From NCBI RefSeq assembly GCF_009834545.1, contig NZ_CP019427.1:4036001-4100000 (forward strand): a stretch of 64,000 bases of DNA, in the 5' to 3' direction. The notes under the pieces are model-generated. The model saw only the letters and a program-made list of their open reading frames with translations, did no database searches and had not been told where the DNA came from. The DNA is from Pseudomonas sp. S04 (GTDB lineage Bacteria > Pseudomonadota > Gammaproteobacteria > Pseudomonadales > Pseudomonadaceae). The position numbers were made by a program, and so were the translations under genes. Below are positions 43,923 through 53,339 of the stretch, piece after piece. Positions within the stretch are counted from its first letter, which is position 1, and each line of letters starts with the position of its first letter.

Positions 43923-44282
43923 ATGATGCGTCCCGACGCAAAAGTCGAAAAAGTCTATCTCTACCCCAAGCCCGTCGACTTCCGAAAATCCATCGACGGC
44001 CTTGCCGCTCTGGTCGAACAGGACATCAAGGTCGCGGTGTTTGACCCGGTGCTTTTCGTGTTCCTCAACAAGCCTCGAAACCGAGTGAAGATTTTGTATT
44101 GGGAGCGCAACGGCTTCTGCCTTTGGCTAAAGCGCCTGGAGTCCGAGCGCTTCAAAACATCGCCGGATTGTTCGGATGAAGCCATCGTACTGACGGTTCA
44201 AGAACTCAACTGGTTACTGGACGGTTTTGATTTGTGGCGCAACCGTCCGCATCAAGTTTTGACGCCTCGATTCGTCGCTTGA
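43923..44282 (+). CDS. tnpB: IS66 accessory protein TnpB (copy 2)
   Basis: 119 residues, same sequence as the copy 1 protein. GGAG lies 11 bases before the ATG. Confidence 0.93.
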   Translation: MMRPDAKVEKVYLYPKPVDFRKSIDGLAALVEQDIKVAVFDPVLFVFLNKPRNRVKILYWERNGFCLWLKRLESERFKTSPDCSDEAIVLTVQELNWLLDGFDLWRNRPHQVLTPRFVA

Positions 44283-44300
44283 TTCGGTATAATCCAGGGC

Positions 44301-45833
44301 ATGATTTCCATGCCCAAAGACCTTCCTGACGACCCTGTTTTGCTCAAGCGACTGCTTGAGCAAATGCTGAGTGAGCGCGAGTCGGATAAGGGCAAAATCG
44401 TTCATCTCGAAGAAGAAAACGCGCTGTTGCGTCAGCGCCTTTTCGGGCGCAAGTCAGAGCAAACAGCCGATCCCGCGACCCCGCAAATGGCCTTGTTCAA
44501 CGAAGCTGAAAGCGTGGCCGAGTCTGTCGACGAAACGGTGGAAGAAGAGGTCGTAGCTCCGACCAAACATCGCGGTAAACGCCAGCCTCTGCCCGCCGAT
44601 CTTCCGCGCATTGAAGTCATCCACGAACTGCCCGAGCACGAACTGATCTGCGCCTGCGGTTGCCGTAAACACACCATTGGCGAGGAAATCAGCGAGCAGC
44701 TTGAGATCGTGCCGATGCAAATCCGCGTGATCAAACATGTGCGCAAGATCTACGGTTGCCGCGATTGCGAAACTGCACCGGTTACAGCGGACAAGCCCGC
44801 TCAACTGATTGAAAAAAGCATGGCCAGCCCGAGTGTCCTGGCGATGCTGCTGACGACCAAATACGTCGACGGCTTACCGCTTCACCGCTTCGAAAAAGTG
44901 CTGGGCCGCCACGGTATCGATATCCCACGCCAGACCTTGGCTCGATGGGTTATCCAGTGCGGTGAACACTTGCAGCCGTTGCTGAATTTGATGCGCGACC
45001 GGCTACTGGAAAGCCGCGTCATCCACTGCGACGAAACGCGTGTACAGGTGCTGAAAGAGCCAGATCGAGAGCCCACCAGCCAATCCTGGATGTGGGTGCA
45101 AACCGGCGGGCCGCCGGATCAACCCGTTATCTTATTTGACTACTCGACCAGCCGGGCGCAGGAGGTTCCGTCGCGCCTGCTCGAAGGTTATCGCGGCTAC
45201 CTGATGACCGATGATTACGCTGGTTATAACTCCTTGGGGGCGCAATCCGGTGTCGACTGTTTAGGCTGTTGGGCACATGCGCGGCGCAAGTTTGTCGAGG
45301 CGCAAAAAGTGCAGCCTAAAGGCAAAACCGGGCGTGCCGATATCGCCCTGAATCTGATCAACAAGCTGTACGGTATCGAGCGAGATTTGAAAGAAGTCGG
45401 CGATGAATATCGCCACGAGAGCCGACAGCAAAACAGCCTGCCGGTGTTGGCGCAGTTGCACACATGGCTGGAGAAAACCCAGCCACAAGTGACGGCGCAA
45501 AATGCACTGGGCAAAGCCATCAGCTACCTGGCCAGCAACTGGATCAAGTTGGTGCGCTACACCGAAGCCGGTTACTTGCCGATCGACAACAATGCGGCCG
45601 AGCGTGCGATCCGGCCCTTCGTTATCGGGCGCAAGAATTGGCTGTTCAGCGACACGCCCAAAGGCGCGATGGCCAGCGCTCAACTTTACAGCCTGGTCGA
45701 GACGGCTAAAGCCAACGGCCAAGAGCCCTATGCGTGGCTGCGCCACGCACTTGAACGCCTGCCACAGGCAACCTCGGTTGAAGATTACGAAGCCTTACTG
45801 CCTTGGAACTGCTCGTTCGCATCGCACCGCTAA
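44301..45833 (+). CDS. tnpC: IS66 transposase TnpC (copy 2)
   Basis: 510 residues, identical in protein sequence to copy 1, with the same DDE motifs and the TATAAT box at 44288-44293. Intact. Confidence 0.95.
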   Translation: MISMPKDLPDDPVLLKRLLEQMLSERESDKGKIVHLEEENALLRQRLFGRKSEQTADPATPQMALFNEAESVAESVDETVEEEVVAPTKHRGKRQPLPADLPRIEVIHELPEHELICACGCRKHTIGEEISEQLEIVPMQIRVIKHVRKIYGCRDCETAPVTADKPAQLIEKSMASPSVLAMLLTTKYVDGLPLHRFEKVLGRHGIDIPRQTLARWVIQCGEHLQPLLNLMRDRLLESRVIHCDETRVQVLKEPDREPTSQSWMWVQTGGPPDQPVILFDYSTSRAQEVPSRLLEGYRGYLMTDDYAGYNSLGAQSGVDCLGCWAHARRKFVEAQKVQPKGKTGRADIALNLINKLYGIERDLKEVGDEYRHESRQQNSLPVLAQLHTWLEKTQPQVTAQNALGKAISYLASNWIKLVRYTEAGYLPIDNNAAERAIRPFVIGRKNWLFSDTPKGAMASAQLYSLVETAKANGQEPYAWLRHALERLPQATSVEDYEALLPWNCSFASHR

Positions 45834-45878
45834 GCGCGCCGCCTATTTTTGAATAGGTGGGGTTCATGGAGCGCTTAC

Positions 45879-45886
45879 CCAGAACC
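45879..45886. repeat. target-site duplication, right copy (IS66 copy 2)
   Basis: ccagaacc directly after the right end, matching 43830-43837. Confidence 0.95.
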
Positions 45887-45962
45887 GGAGCGACATAGCG
45901 GCGCTGAAGGCTAACGATTTCGCCGTGCTCGAGAATGAAGCGTATTTCAGTCATCGTTTCCA

Positions 45963-46127
45963 TCAGCGCGCCTCCTTGGACTTTCCAATCTCGGCGGCGG
46001 TGCGGACGATGACGCGACGGGTGGCTGCTGCGGGATCAAGGCCGTACAGTTCGCTCAGCTTCACGTCGTAGCTGCGCAGACTGTATACCGCATATTTTGC
46101 GGCGGTCAGCTTAGTGTTACTTGATGA
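45963..46127 (-). pseudogene. gene remnant A, 3' end of an unknown gene
   Basis: An open frame of about 54 codons ends in TGA at 45963-45965, coding KLTAAKYAVYSLRSYDVKLS and ending EIGKSKEAR. It has no ATG or GTG start; a stop lies at 46128. So only the 3' end of a gene survives. The rest of 46128-46275 holds no gene, apart from a 31-base echo of the RNase T2 gene at 46141-46171. Confidence 0.5.
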
Positions 46128-46275
46128 TTAGATATGCTCACGTCCTGCGGCCACAGACCGAGCCACACAAAGCTATAAAAAATACAGCTTAGTTTGCGAA
46201 ACCAGCACCGACAAGTAACCCCGAGCGATCAAACATAAATTCCCCCAGTATAAAGCACTTCGAGAATCAATGAGT

Positions 46276-47472
46276 TTAAGCTTCAACAACTTTAAACGCA
46301 CCGTCAACATTCGCACGCCCCATCAAAGGCAAAAGCCCTTGAATTTCAACCATCCCTAAGGATTTAACCATATCAATATCACCACCAAACAAGAAAGGAA
46401 CACCAATTTTATATCGGTCAGATCTAATAATTACAGATGAAATTAGCGCCTGACAGACCTTAGAACTGTCAACCTCGCCCGAGTTCGCCGTTACTCTCAC
46501 ACAAACTTTTCCGCTCGACGATACAACAGTATTTTTCAGCGGTCTAAAAGCCAAAATCACTCCTGCGCCAGTGGAGCTCCAGTCCTCATTGTAATAAGAG
46601 CTAGATAACTTATACTCACACTCGTTATCACCTATGATTTTCAGGAAGCCACACGAAGCCTTCAAATCGATACAGACAGAAATTATTTCGGCCCCTCTGG
46701 GAACTGAAATTTCAAAATCACCATGCGATTGCGAAACATGAGAAAACACTTCACCAGCACGCGACGTTCTTCGCACACAAACATCATCGCCAAACTGCGA
46801 ACCAAGATGTAAAACGTGATGCCTCACCAGAGTCTTAAAAACGAAGGAATCACCTACCCCCAAATTTTTTTTATAATTTGCTAAGCACCCATCGATCAGC
46901 CTAGACAACTCGACACCAAAATCATCACGTACGTGCACGCTGTCTTTGAATAACCGTAGCAATTCGCCATGCGAAGAATCGCGATCAGACTTGAGTTTTT
47001 CCATCAACTCATAACAATCAAAATAGGGGATCCGCAATTCCATGCACAACTCCCGCAAGAGAGCCGTTATTTTGCCGCTATCCGAAATCAAGTCAGGGGT
47101 CGGCAGCACCAGAATCACGGGCACACACCCCGACGAAAGAATGCGACAACATACCTCAGCTAGAATATCTATCCAATGCTGTGGATCGACATGCTTCGCC
47201 TTCATCCACAAGCCATCATTCACACACAGATCCAGAATGCAAAAATCATAGTTAGCCATGTTGATTTTTGCGAGGTTATAGAAGACGAAAGAACTAGTAC
47301 ACGCCCCAATTGAAAAATTATCAAAACACTTCACATTGCTTGAGGAAGAAAAATATGAAGAATAGCCGTTTTTTATTACCCCGTTCGAGGTGCCTAATAG
47401 ACACAGAGAATATCCATCATCAGATCTATCATCAGCACTTGAACGTAAATCCACAACCACCCCCAAAAACAC
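46276..47472 (-). CDS. SGNH/GDSL-type hydrolase-like protein
   Basis: 398 residues. The start is uncertain: GTG at 47472, 47460 or 47454. Residues about 20-200 carry SGNH blocks: LGTSN (S29), IGACTS (G56), CVND (N85) and DSVH (D177, H180). The beginning YSLCLLGTSNGV fits block I with Thr in place of Asp. The C-terminal half is beta-rich and unrecognised (jelly-roll-like). Such proteins remove or move acyl groups on glycans, so a role in modifying the capsule next door is plausible. The gene is AT-rich with unusual codon use. Confidence 0.6.
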   Translation of the reverse strand: MFLGVVVDLRSSADDRSDDGYSLCLLGTSNGVIKNGYSSYFSSSSNVKCFDNFSIGACTSSFVFYNLAKINMANYDFCILDLCVNDGLWMKAKHVDPQHWIDILAEVCCRILSSGCVPVILVLPTPDLISDSGKITALLRELCMELRIPYFDCYELMEKLKSDRDSSHGELLRLFKDSVHVRDDFGVELSRLIDGCLANYKKNLGVGDSFVFKTLVRHHVLHLGSQFGDDVCVRRTSRAGEVFSHVSQSHGDFEISVPRGAEIISVCIDLKASCGFLKIIGDNECEYKLSSSYYNEDWSSTGAGVILAFRPLKNTVVSSSGKVCVRVTANSGEVDSSKVCQALISSVIIRSDRYKIGVPFLFGGDIDMVKSLGMVEIQGLLPLMGRANVDGAFKVVEA

Positions 47473-48077
47473 CTAAAAATAAAAAACTTAAAAACAACAA
47501 AAACCTACGCTAAACACTTCTACTCGAAAACATCCTAACTCAACAACGGCTCAACCTTATAAACTCAAAATTCTGAAAATCTGAACTCATGATCAACAGA
47601 AACAAGTTGACAACTGGGACGCTTATTCGGCATGAAGCCCGACTCAAAACCTCAAGGCGCCAGAATCGACGTAAAATACGGGTAGAATTGTATTGCCAGC
47701 ATCGCAAAATTGTACACAATCTTCGGCAGCCTATCGCCCAGCAGGACACAGCGCATCCTAAAAAATAAGCGAACCGTGATGGCATTGCAACACCATTGGT
47801 GCGGAATTGGAATTCACTCTGTCACTTTTAAGAAGTTATATATTTTCGCACTTCTGTACAACCCGTGAAGTGATATGCACCCATAGGAAAGCATTTTAAT
47901 CCTTGTAGGCATAAAGGAATGATTCTCGCTTGACGCTAATACCACCCAGCGATTAATCTCACGCCCCTTGAGCACGGAAGCCGCCCGAATCCCCAAGTCA
48001 CCGCGCGGATACGGGCCATTTCTGAAACGAATTCACCGGCGCGCCCAGGCACGCCGCTTTGCTGTGCGGTAAAAATC
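47473..48077. other. 605-bp AT-rich region before the capsule operon
   Basis: No supported gene; two small minus-strand frames (47540-47785 and 47814-47996) lack ribosome sites and family features. It must contain the promoter of kpsM and probably of the SGNH gene. I found no convincing -35/-10 pair and no JUMPstart/ops element (GGCGGTAG). Confidence 0.4.
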
Positions 48078-48869
48078 GTGAAACCTCGCTCCTCTTTCCA
48101 GATTCAAAAATCAGTCATCTTTGCTCTGATACTGCGTGAGGCCCGGGCGCGGTTCGGCGACCGTAGAATGGGGGCTGTGTGGACGTTGATTGAGCCGATC
48201 TGCCATCTATTGCTTTTCACCCTACTTTTTTCTCTGATTCGCGGCAGAACTGTCGCTGGCGTCGAATATCCCGTATTCGTGCTTGTCGGAATGGCCCCAT
48301 TTTTACTCTATCGCAACATTGCGCTTCGATTAATGGACAGCCTTAGGGAAAATCGCTCACTTTTTGCTTACAAACAGATCAAACCGCTGGATACCTACAT
48401 CGCTCGCGCATTGGTAGAAGCGTGTATCAGCGCCACGGTGTACGCGATATTGGTATTTGGCTTCGCTTGGTTCGGTTTCGATATGACGGTGCACAGTCCA
48501 CTACAGTGGACGGCTACGCTCAGCATCGGGCTTCTATTTGCTTTCGGCCTGGGGATGCTGCTGGCATTGGTCACTCACGCCCTACCCAGCCTAAAAATAG
48601 TGATTCGGATGGCTTTTTTCCCTCTTTACTTCATTTCTGGTGTTCTGATGCCCGCATCCTACCTTCCTCAAGAGATGATGCCTTTGTTGCTATTAAATCC
48701 ATTTCTGCATCTGGTTGAACTGGTCCGCGCCGAAGTGTTGCCGCACTACGCCCCCGTAGACGGCGTATCTATCCAGTATGTGATTACGTTCACTGTGATT
48801 TTGCTGTTCGTAGCTCTGGGCAGCTATCGCGCTCGTCGCCTGCATTTGATTTCCACGAAGAACGGATGA
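48078..48869 (+). CDS. kpsM: capsule ABC transporter permease
   Basis: 263 residues from GTG 48078. It has six membrane helices and the ABC-2 N-terminal segment LILREARARFGDRRMGAVWT, typical of KpsM. With KpsT it exports lipid-linked capsule chains across the inner membrane. First gene of the capsule operon; 12 bases separate it from kpsT. Confidence 0.93.
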   Translation: MKPRSSFQIQKSVIFALILREARARFGDRRMGAVWTLIEPICHLLLFTLLFSLIRGRTVAGVEYPVFVLVGMAPFLLYRNIALRLMDSLRENRSLFAYKQIKPLDTYIARALVEACISATVYAILVFGFAWFGFDMTVHSPLQWTATLSIGLLFAFGLGMLLALVTHALPSLKIVIRMAFFPLYFISGVLMPASYLPQEMMPLLLLNPFLHLVELVRAEVLPHYAPVDGVSIQYVITFTVILLFVALGSYRARRLHLISTKNG

Positions 48870-48881
48870 GGATCGGCAAAC

Positions 48882-49535
48882 GTGTTTGAGCTCAAGAACG
48901 TCACCAAGTCCTACCTCACTCCAAAAGGTCGGAGGCATGTTTTCCGCAACCTTTCACTATCGATTCCACCAGACAAGAATATTGCTCTGATCGGACGAAA
49001 CGGCGCAGGCAAATCAACGCTGATGCGTCTCCTTGGTGCCGCCGACATTCCTGACTCAGGCTCCATCGTTACTGACAAAAGCATTTCCTGGCCCGTCGGA
49101 CTCTCGGGTGGTTTTCAAGGTAGCATGACCGGTCGCGACAACATCAAATTCGTTTGCCGAGTTTACGGCGCTGAAGGCGATGCAATGCGTGAAAAGGTTC
49201 GATACGTGCAAGACTTCGCTGAAATCGGCGACTGGATTGACGAACCCATCAAGACCTATTCGTCAGGCATGCGTTCACGCTTAGCCTTCGGCCTCAGTAT
49301 GGCCTTTGACTTCGATTACTACTTGATCGACGAGGTAATGTCAGTGGGCGACGCCCAATTTCGACGCAAGTGCGCAGAAGTTTTTCAGGAAAAGCGCCAG
49401 CAATCAAAAGTCGTACTGGTAACTCACAACATGCCCGAAGTCGAAAAGCTCTGCGACATCGTTCTATTGATCAACGACGGCAATATCCAGATCTACGAAG
49501 ACGTCGCCGAAGGCATCAAGGCATACAACACCTGA
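48882..49535 (+). CDS. kpsT: capsule ABC transporter ATP-binding protein
   Basis: 217 residues from GTG 48882, with GAGG upstream. Walker A GRNGAGKST (38-46), signature YSSGM (126-130), Walker B YYLIDE (146-151) and the H-loop VLVTHNM are intact. It lacks the C-terminal glycan-binding domain found in O-antigen Wzt proteins, which fits a chain-independent capsule exporter. Confidence 0.95.
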   Translation: MFELKNVTKSYLTPKGRRHVFRNLSLSIPPDKNIALIGRNGAGKSTLMRLLGAADIPDSGSIVTDKSISWPVGLSGGFQGSMTGRDNIKFVCRVYGAEGDAMREKVRYVQDFAEIGDWIDEPIKTYSSGMRSRLAFGLSMAFDFDYYLIDEVMSVGDAQFRRKCAEVFQEKRQQSKVVLVTHNMPEVEKLCDIVLLINDGNIQIYEDVAEGIKAYNT

Positions 49536-49587
49536 ACAAACATCTTCCTATATCGCAGCACCGTTTCACATCAAGGATGCATCACAT

Positions 49588-50694
49588 ATGAGCAGTACGG
49601 GTAAACTCAAGAGCTGGCGCCTGGCAATTGGCCTGGTCGTCCTTCCACTAGCCTTGGCAGCCATTTACTACGGCATGTTCGCCATTGATCGTTATGTGAG
49701 CTCCGCGCAAGTGGTCGTGCGCCAGGACGGTGGCAACCCAGGCGCTGCCGTACCCGGACTGGCAACCTTGCTCACTGGCACCAATCCTGCCTCGCGCGAA
49801 GAAACCCTCTATCTGCGCGAGTATATCGTGTCCATGGACATGATGCTGCTGCTGGAAGAACGCTTGCACTGGATCGAGCAATACGCCGCCCAGCGCAACG
49901 ATATTTTCTTCTGGCTGGACAAGGACGCCGAGCGCGAAGACCTGCTCAAGTACTACCAGCGCATGGTTTCTGCCCACTACGACGAAACCACCGGCCTGCT
50001 GCGCGTCGAAGTCCAGGCGTTCACCCCGGAATTGTCCGAACAGATGCTGCGCACCATCCTTGAGGCCAGCGAGCATTTCGTCAACGAAGTCAGCCACAGC
50101 ATCGCTCGCGAGCAAATGGCCTTCGCCAAGAGCGAACTGGAAACCGCGCGCGTCAACTACGCCGAACGCAAAACCGAGTTGCTGGACTTCCAGAACGACA
50201 ACAAGGTACTGGACGGTGCCAACACTGCACAAAGCCGCGCAACCATCATTGCCGACTTGGAAGGCCAGTACACCAAGGAACAGGCAATCCTCACCGAGAT
50301 GCAATTCAAGTTGCGCGCCGACTCACCGCAGGTGAAACAGCAAAAGCAAAAGGTCAATGCCATTACTCAGCAACTAGCCAAGGAAAAGCGCCTGCTGGTT
50401 TCCTCGCCCAATGGCTCGCAACTGAACGTCGTCGCCTCGCGCTTCCAGCAACTGACCCTGGATGCAGGCATCGCCGAAGAAAGCTACAAGACAGCCGTCG
50501 CTGCCCTCGACAATGCCCGTATTGAAGCCAGCAAAAAAATTCGCACCCTGGTCACAGTAGTCAGCCCGAACAGTCCGCAACTCGCCTTGTACCCAGAGCG
50601 TCTGTACAACCTGGCAACGATCTTGCTTGGCCTGCTCATGCTGTACGGCATCACCCGCTTCATCCTGGCTTCGATCGAGGATCATCGTGATTAA
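49588..50694 (+). CDS. kpsE: capsule export inner-membrane protein
   Basis: 368 residues. One membrane helix near each end (about 11-31 and 338-358) with a long periplasmic coiled coil between them (about 150-290), as in the polysaccharide co-polymerase type KpsE. It connects the KpsMT exporter to the outer-membrane channel KpsD. It overlaps kpsD by 8 bases. Confidence 0.92.
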   Translation: MSSTGKLKSWRLAIGLVVLPLALAAIYYGMFAIDRYVSSAQVVVRQDGGNPGAAVPGLATLLTGTNPASREETLYLREYIVSMDMMLLLEERLHWIEQYAAQRNDIFFWLDKDAEREDLLKYYQRMVSAHYDETTGLLRVEVQAFTPELSEQMLRTILEASEHFVNEVSHSIAREQMAFAKSELETARVNYAERKTELLDFQNDNKVLDGANTAQSRATIIADLEGQYTKEQAILTEMQFKLRADSPQVKQQKQKVNAITQQLAKEKRLLVSSPNGSQLNVVASRFQQLTLDAGIAEESYKTAVAALDNARIEASKKIRTLVTVVSPNSPQLALYPERLYNLATILLGLLMLYGITRFILASIEDHRD

Positions 50695-51778
50695 ATCCCT
50701 TACAACTCCAGCAAAATTCAAACTGAAACTGGCAGCGCTGGCCCTCGCCGGCCTGGGACTCAGCGGTTGTGGCGGCACGCTGTCGGGCGCAGGCCCGTAC
50801 AAGGGTGATATCGAGAGCAAGAACGAAACCTACAACCTGGTCGAGATCAACGCCAACACCATCGGCCCCTACATGCGCGGTGCCGTGCGCCCGGTGCAAG
50901 CCTCGATTGCCAAGCCAGTCGCGCCTTCCGCGCGCCTGATGGCTGGCGACATCCTCAATGTGCTGATCACCGACAACGCCCCTGAAGGCTCGGCGCTGTT
51001 CGCCCCGCTCTCCAGCGGCGGCACCCAACTGAAGACCCGCATTGACGATCAAGGCATGATTTCCCTGCCCTACGTCGGTCGTCAGTTCGTGGCGGGTATG
51101 ACCCTCAACCAGGTTGAGAACATGATCCGCAAGCAGCTCAAAGGTGTCACAACCGACGTACAAACTCACGTTGAACTGGTGGGCGATCTGTCGGGGTCGG
51201 TACTGGTTGCCGGCGCGGTGAAATCCCCTGGCCGCTTCAGCACCCTGCAGGGTCCACTGACCTTGCTGGACGCCGTCAACCAGGCCGGTGGTCCGGTGCT
51301 TGAGCCTCATCTGGTCAATGTCACAGTGCGTACCGGCAGCCAGGTGCAACAGTTCAACTATGAAGACGTGCTGGCCGGCAACAACATGGTGCTGCGCCCG
51401 AACTCGGAAGTCGTCCTGGACCGCGCTCGCCAACGCTTCGTTGCAATGGGCGCTGTCGGCGAGCCCGGCCTTAAGGATCTTCCTGGGCAGAACACCAGTT
51501 TGCTTGACGCTTTGGGTAGCGTCGGCGGCCTGAGAGAAGCCAGCGCGAACCCAGAGGGCGTATTTGTCTTTCGCATGGGCGAAGGAACCAATGCCAAGCC
51601 TACTGTTCTACGCCTGGACATGCGTGATCCAGCAGCCGTTTTCTATGCTCGCCAGATCATAGTCAAGCCTGATGACACCATTTACGTAACCAACGCAGCA
51701 GTTTACGAGTGGCAAAAAGTTATCTCGCCAGTCGTACAAACCATGATGTTGGGCCGTGCCACTGGCGCCTACAAGTAA
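50687..51778 (+). CDS. kpsD: outer-membrane polysaccharide export lipoprotein
   Basis: 363 residues. I chose GTG 50687 (GAGG about 8 bases before), overlapping the end of kpsE; a longer frame at 50627 has no site. A lipobox LSGC follows a signal peptide (LAALALAGLGLSGC), so the mature protein is a lipoprotein as in Wza. The Poly_export domain begins with the ARLMAGDILNVLITD region, followed by two SLBB-type repeats (VAGAVKSPGRFSTLQGP and VAMGAVGEPGLKDLPGQ). It forms the exit channel with KpsE. Confidence 0.88.
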   Translation: MIKSLTTPAKFKLKLAALALAGLGLSGCGGTLSGAGPYKGDIESKNETYNLVEINANTIGPYMRGAVRPVQASIAKPVAPSARLMAGDILNVLITDNAPEGSALFAPLSSGGTQLKTRIDDQGMISLPYVGRQFVAGMTLNQVENMIRKQLKGVTTDVQTHVELVGDLSGSVLVAGAVKSPGRFSTLQGPLTLLDAVNQAGGPVLEPHLVNVTVRTGSQVQQFNYEDVLAGNNMVLRPNSEVVLDRARQRFVAMGAVGEPGLKDLPGQNTSLLDALGSVGGLREASANPEGVFVFRMGEGTNAKPTVLRLDMRDPAAVFYARQIIVKPDDTIYVTNAAVYEWQKVISPVVQTMMLGRATGAYK

Positions 51779-51811
51779 CTTTATAAATTCGATCAGCGAT
51801 AGGGAAATTAC

Positions 51812-53242
51812 ATGATCCCGGTAATTCTTTCTGGCGGCTCCGGCTCCCGACTTTGGCCACTTTCGCGTGCCATGCACCCGAAGCAATTCCTGACCCTGCA
51901 CGGCGACCAGTCGCTATTCCAGAATACGCTGTCGCGCCTCGCTGGCATTCAGGATGGACCACTGACACCGATTGTCGTCAGCAACGAAGACCACCGTTTC
52001 CTGGTTGCCGAACAGTGCCGCGCACTGGGCATCAACCCACAAGCCATCCTGCTCGAGCCAATCGGTCGCAATACTGCGCCTGCGATTGCTGCAGCGGTCG
52101 TGAAAGCACTGGCAACCGGCAAGGATGAGCTGCTGCTGGTGCTGCCAGCTGACCACGTCTTCGATGACCTGGAAGCACTGCGCGCCGCCTTCCAGAAGGG
52201 CGTGCCCGCTGCCCGTGATGGCCGCATCGTGACATTCGGCATCGTGCCTAACAAAGCGGAAACCGGCTACGGCTACATCCGTGTGGCCGAGAAGTCGAAT
52301 GCTATTCAGGCAGTCGATGAGTTTGTCGAAAAGCCGGATCTGCCTACCGCCGAACACTACGTCGCCGACGGCCGCTACTACTGGAACAGCGGCATGTTCC
52401 TGTTCCAGGCGTCGAGCATGCTCGCCCAGTTGCGCGAGCACGCACCCCAAGTGCTGGCAGCGGTAGAAGCTGCACTGAGCAACGCCAAAGAAGACATGGA
52501 TTTCACGCGCCTCGACATGCTGAGCTTCGCGGCCGCTGAAAACATCTCGATCGACTATGCCGTGATGGAACGCTCCGACCAGGTCTCGGTTGTGCCTCTG
52601 GATGCAGGCTGGAACGACGTGGGCTCGTGGTCGGCGGTCTGGGAGATCGCAGACAAAGACGCGCAAGGCAATGCCTCTCGTGGCGACGTGATGCTTGAAT
52701 CCACCAGCAATGCCTATGTTCACGCTGAACATCGTATGGTGACAGTCCTGGGACTCGATGACGTGATCGTGGTGGAAACCGCAGACGCTGTGATGGTCGC
52801 CGCCAAAGACAAGTCACAAGACGTCAAGCTCCTGGTTGATCGCATCAAACAGAGCGCCCGCACGGAAGCGACCAACCATCGCAAGGTATATCGTCCATGG
52901 GGCGCCTACGATTCCATTGATAATGGACCTCGTTACCAGGTGAAGCGCATCACTGTTTCCCCAGGACAGAAACTCTCGGTACAGATGCACCATCACCGTG
53001 CAGAACACTGGATTGTTGTGACTGGCACAGCAAAAGTGTCGATTGGCGATAAGCAGATACTGCTCACCGAAAACCAGTCGACCTATATTCCAGTTGGGGT
53101 AGTACACGCACTTGAGAACCCAGGGAAAATCCCTCTGGAAATGATTGAGGTGCAGTCGGGTGGTTACTTGGGCGAAGATGACATTGTCCGTTTTGAGGAC
53201 CGCTACGGCCGTAGCGTTGAGTCCCAGCGAGTGCCTGCATAA
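51812..53242 (+). CDS. manC: mannose-1-phosphate guanylyltransferase / mannose-6-phosphate isomerase
   Basis: 476 residues, bifunctional type II PMI. The N-terminal nucleotidyltransferase has GGSGSRLWPLSR and FVEKPDLPTAEHY; the C-terminal cupin isomerase has QMHHHRAEHWIVV. It makes GDP-mannose, the donor for mannose. In the middle of a capsule operon this implies a mannose-derived sugar in the polymer. A distinct alginate-linked copy (algA) would be expected elsewhere in the genome. Confidence 0.95.
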   Translation: MIPVILSGGSGSRLWPLSRAMHPKQFLTLHGDQSLFQNTLSRLAGIQDGPLTPIVVSNEDHRFLVAEQCRALGINPQAILLEPIGRNTAPAIAAAVVKALATGKDELLLVLPADHVFDDLEALRAAFQKGVPAARDGRIVTFGIVPNKAETGYGYIRVAEKSNAIQAVDEFVEKPDLPTAEHYVADGRYYWNSGMFLFQASSMLAQLREHAPQVLAAVEAALSNAKEDMDFTRLDMLSFAAAENISIDYAVMERSDQVSVVPLDAGWNDVGSWSAVWEIADKDAQGNASRGDVMLESTSNAYVHAEHRMVTVLGLDDVIVVETADAVMVAAKDKSQDVKLLVDRIKQSARTEATNHRKVYRPWGAYDSIDNGPRYQVKRITVSPGQKLSVQMHHHRAEHWIVVTGTAKVSIGDKQILLTENQSTYIPVGVVHALENPGKIPLEMIEVQSGGYLGEDDIVRFEDRYGRSVESQRVPA

Positions 53243-53290
53243 CCTCGAGTAACCGCGTACAAAAACCTTGTGCGAATTAGTAGCAAGCCC

Positions 53291-53319
53291 TGCTCCTCAA
53301 CGTTAAAACGTCGGGAGCA
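53291..53319 (+). other. stem-loop between manC and the first transferase gene
   Basis: Outer stem tgctcc/ggagca with an inner ACGT/ACGT pair; no T-run. It may separate expression of the conserved and variable genes, or mark a mRNA processing point. Confidence 0.4.
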
Positions 53320-53339
53320 CGGCAAATCAAAGTGCAGAT

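Larger units (their letters stand above)
43838..45878 (+). mobile_element. IS66-family element, copy 2 (2041 bp)
   Basis: Complete element with terminal repeats beginning gtaagcgctccat and a perfect 8-bp target duplication (43830-43837 and 45879-45886). It is almost identical to copy 1 and in the same orientation, so recent activity is likely. It inserted into a small gene on the minus strand. Confidence 0.96.
43741..45963 (-). pseudogene. 57-codon gene split by IS66 copy 2 (remnant B)
   Basis: The 5' part is 45963-45879 (METMTEIRFILEHGEIVSLQ...). The 3' part is 43837-43741 (...RGTKVYRVILRPGRM, ending in TAG). If the element and one 8-bp target copy are removed, the two parts join in frame into a 57-residue protein. 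Its ATG overlaps the stop of remnant A (TGATG), so the genes were translationally coupled. Family unknown. Confidence 0.8.

Noticed and set aside
39853..45878. Composite transposon formed by two direct IS66 copies
   Set aside because: The outer flanks do not match (agtctatt on the left, ccagaacc on the right), while copy 2 alone has its own 8-base duplication, so the copies moved independently.
47540..47996. Two small minus-strand frames before kpsM
   Set aside because: No ribosome sites, odd composition, no family features; probably chance frames in AT-rich DNA.
47473..48077. JUMPstart/ops element before the capsule operon
   Set aside because: The ops core GGCGGTAG is not present in this region.
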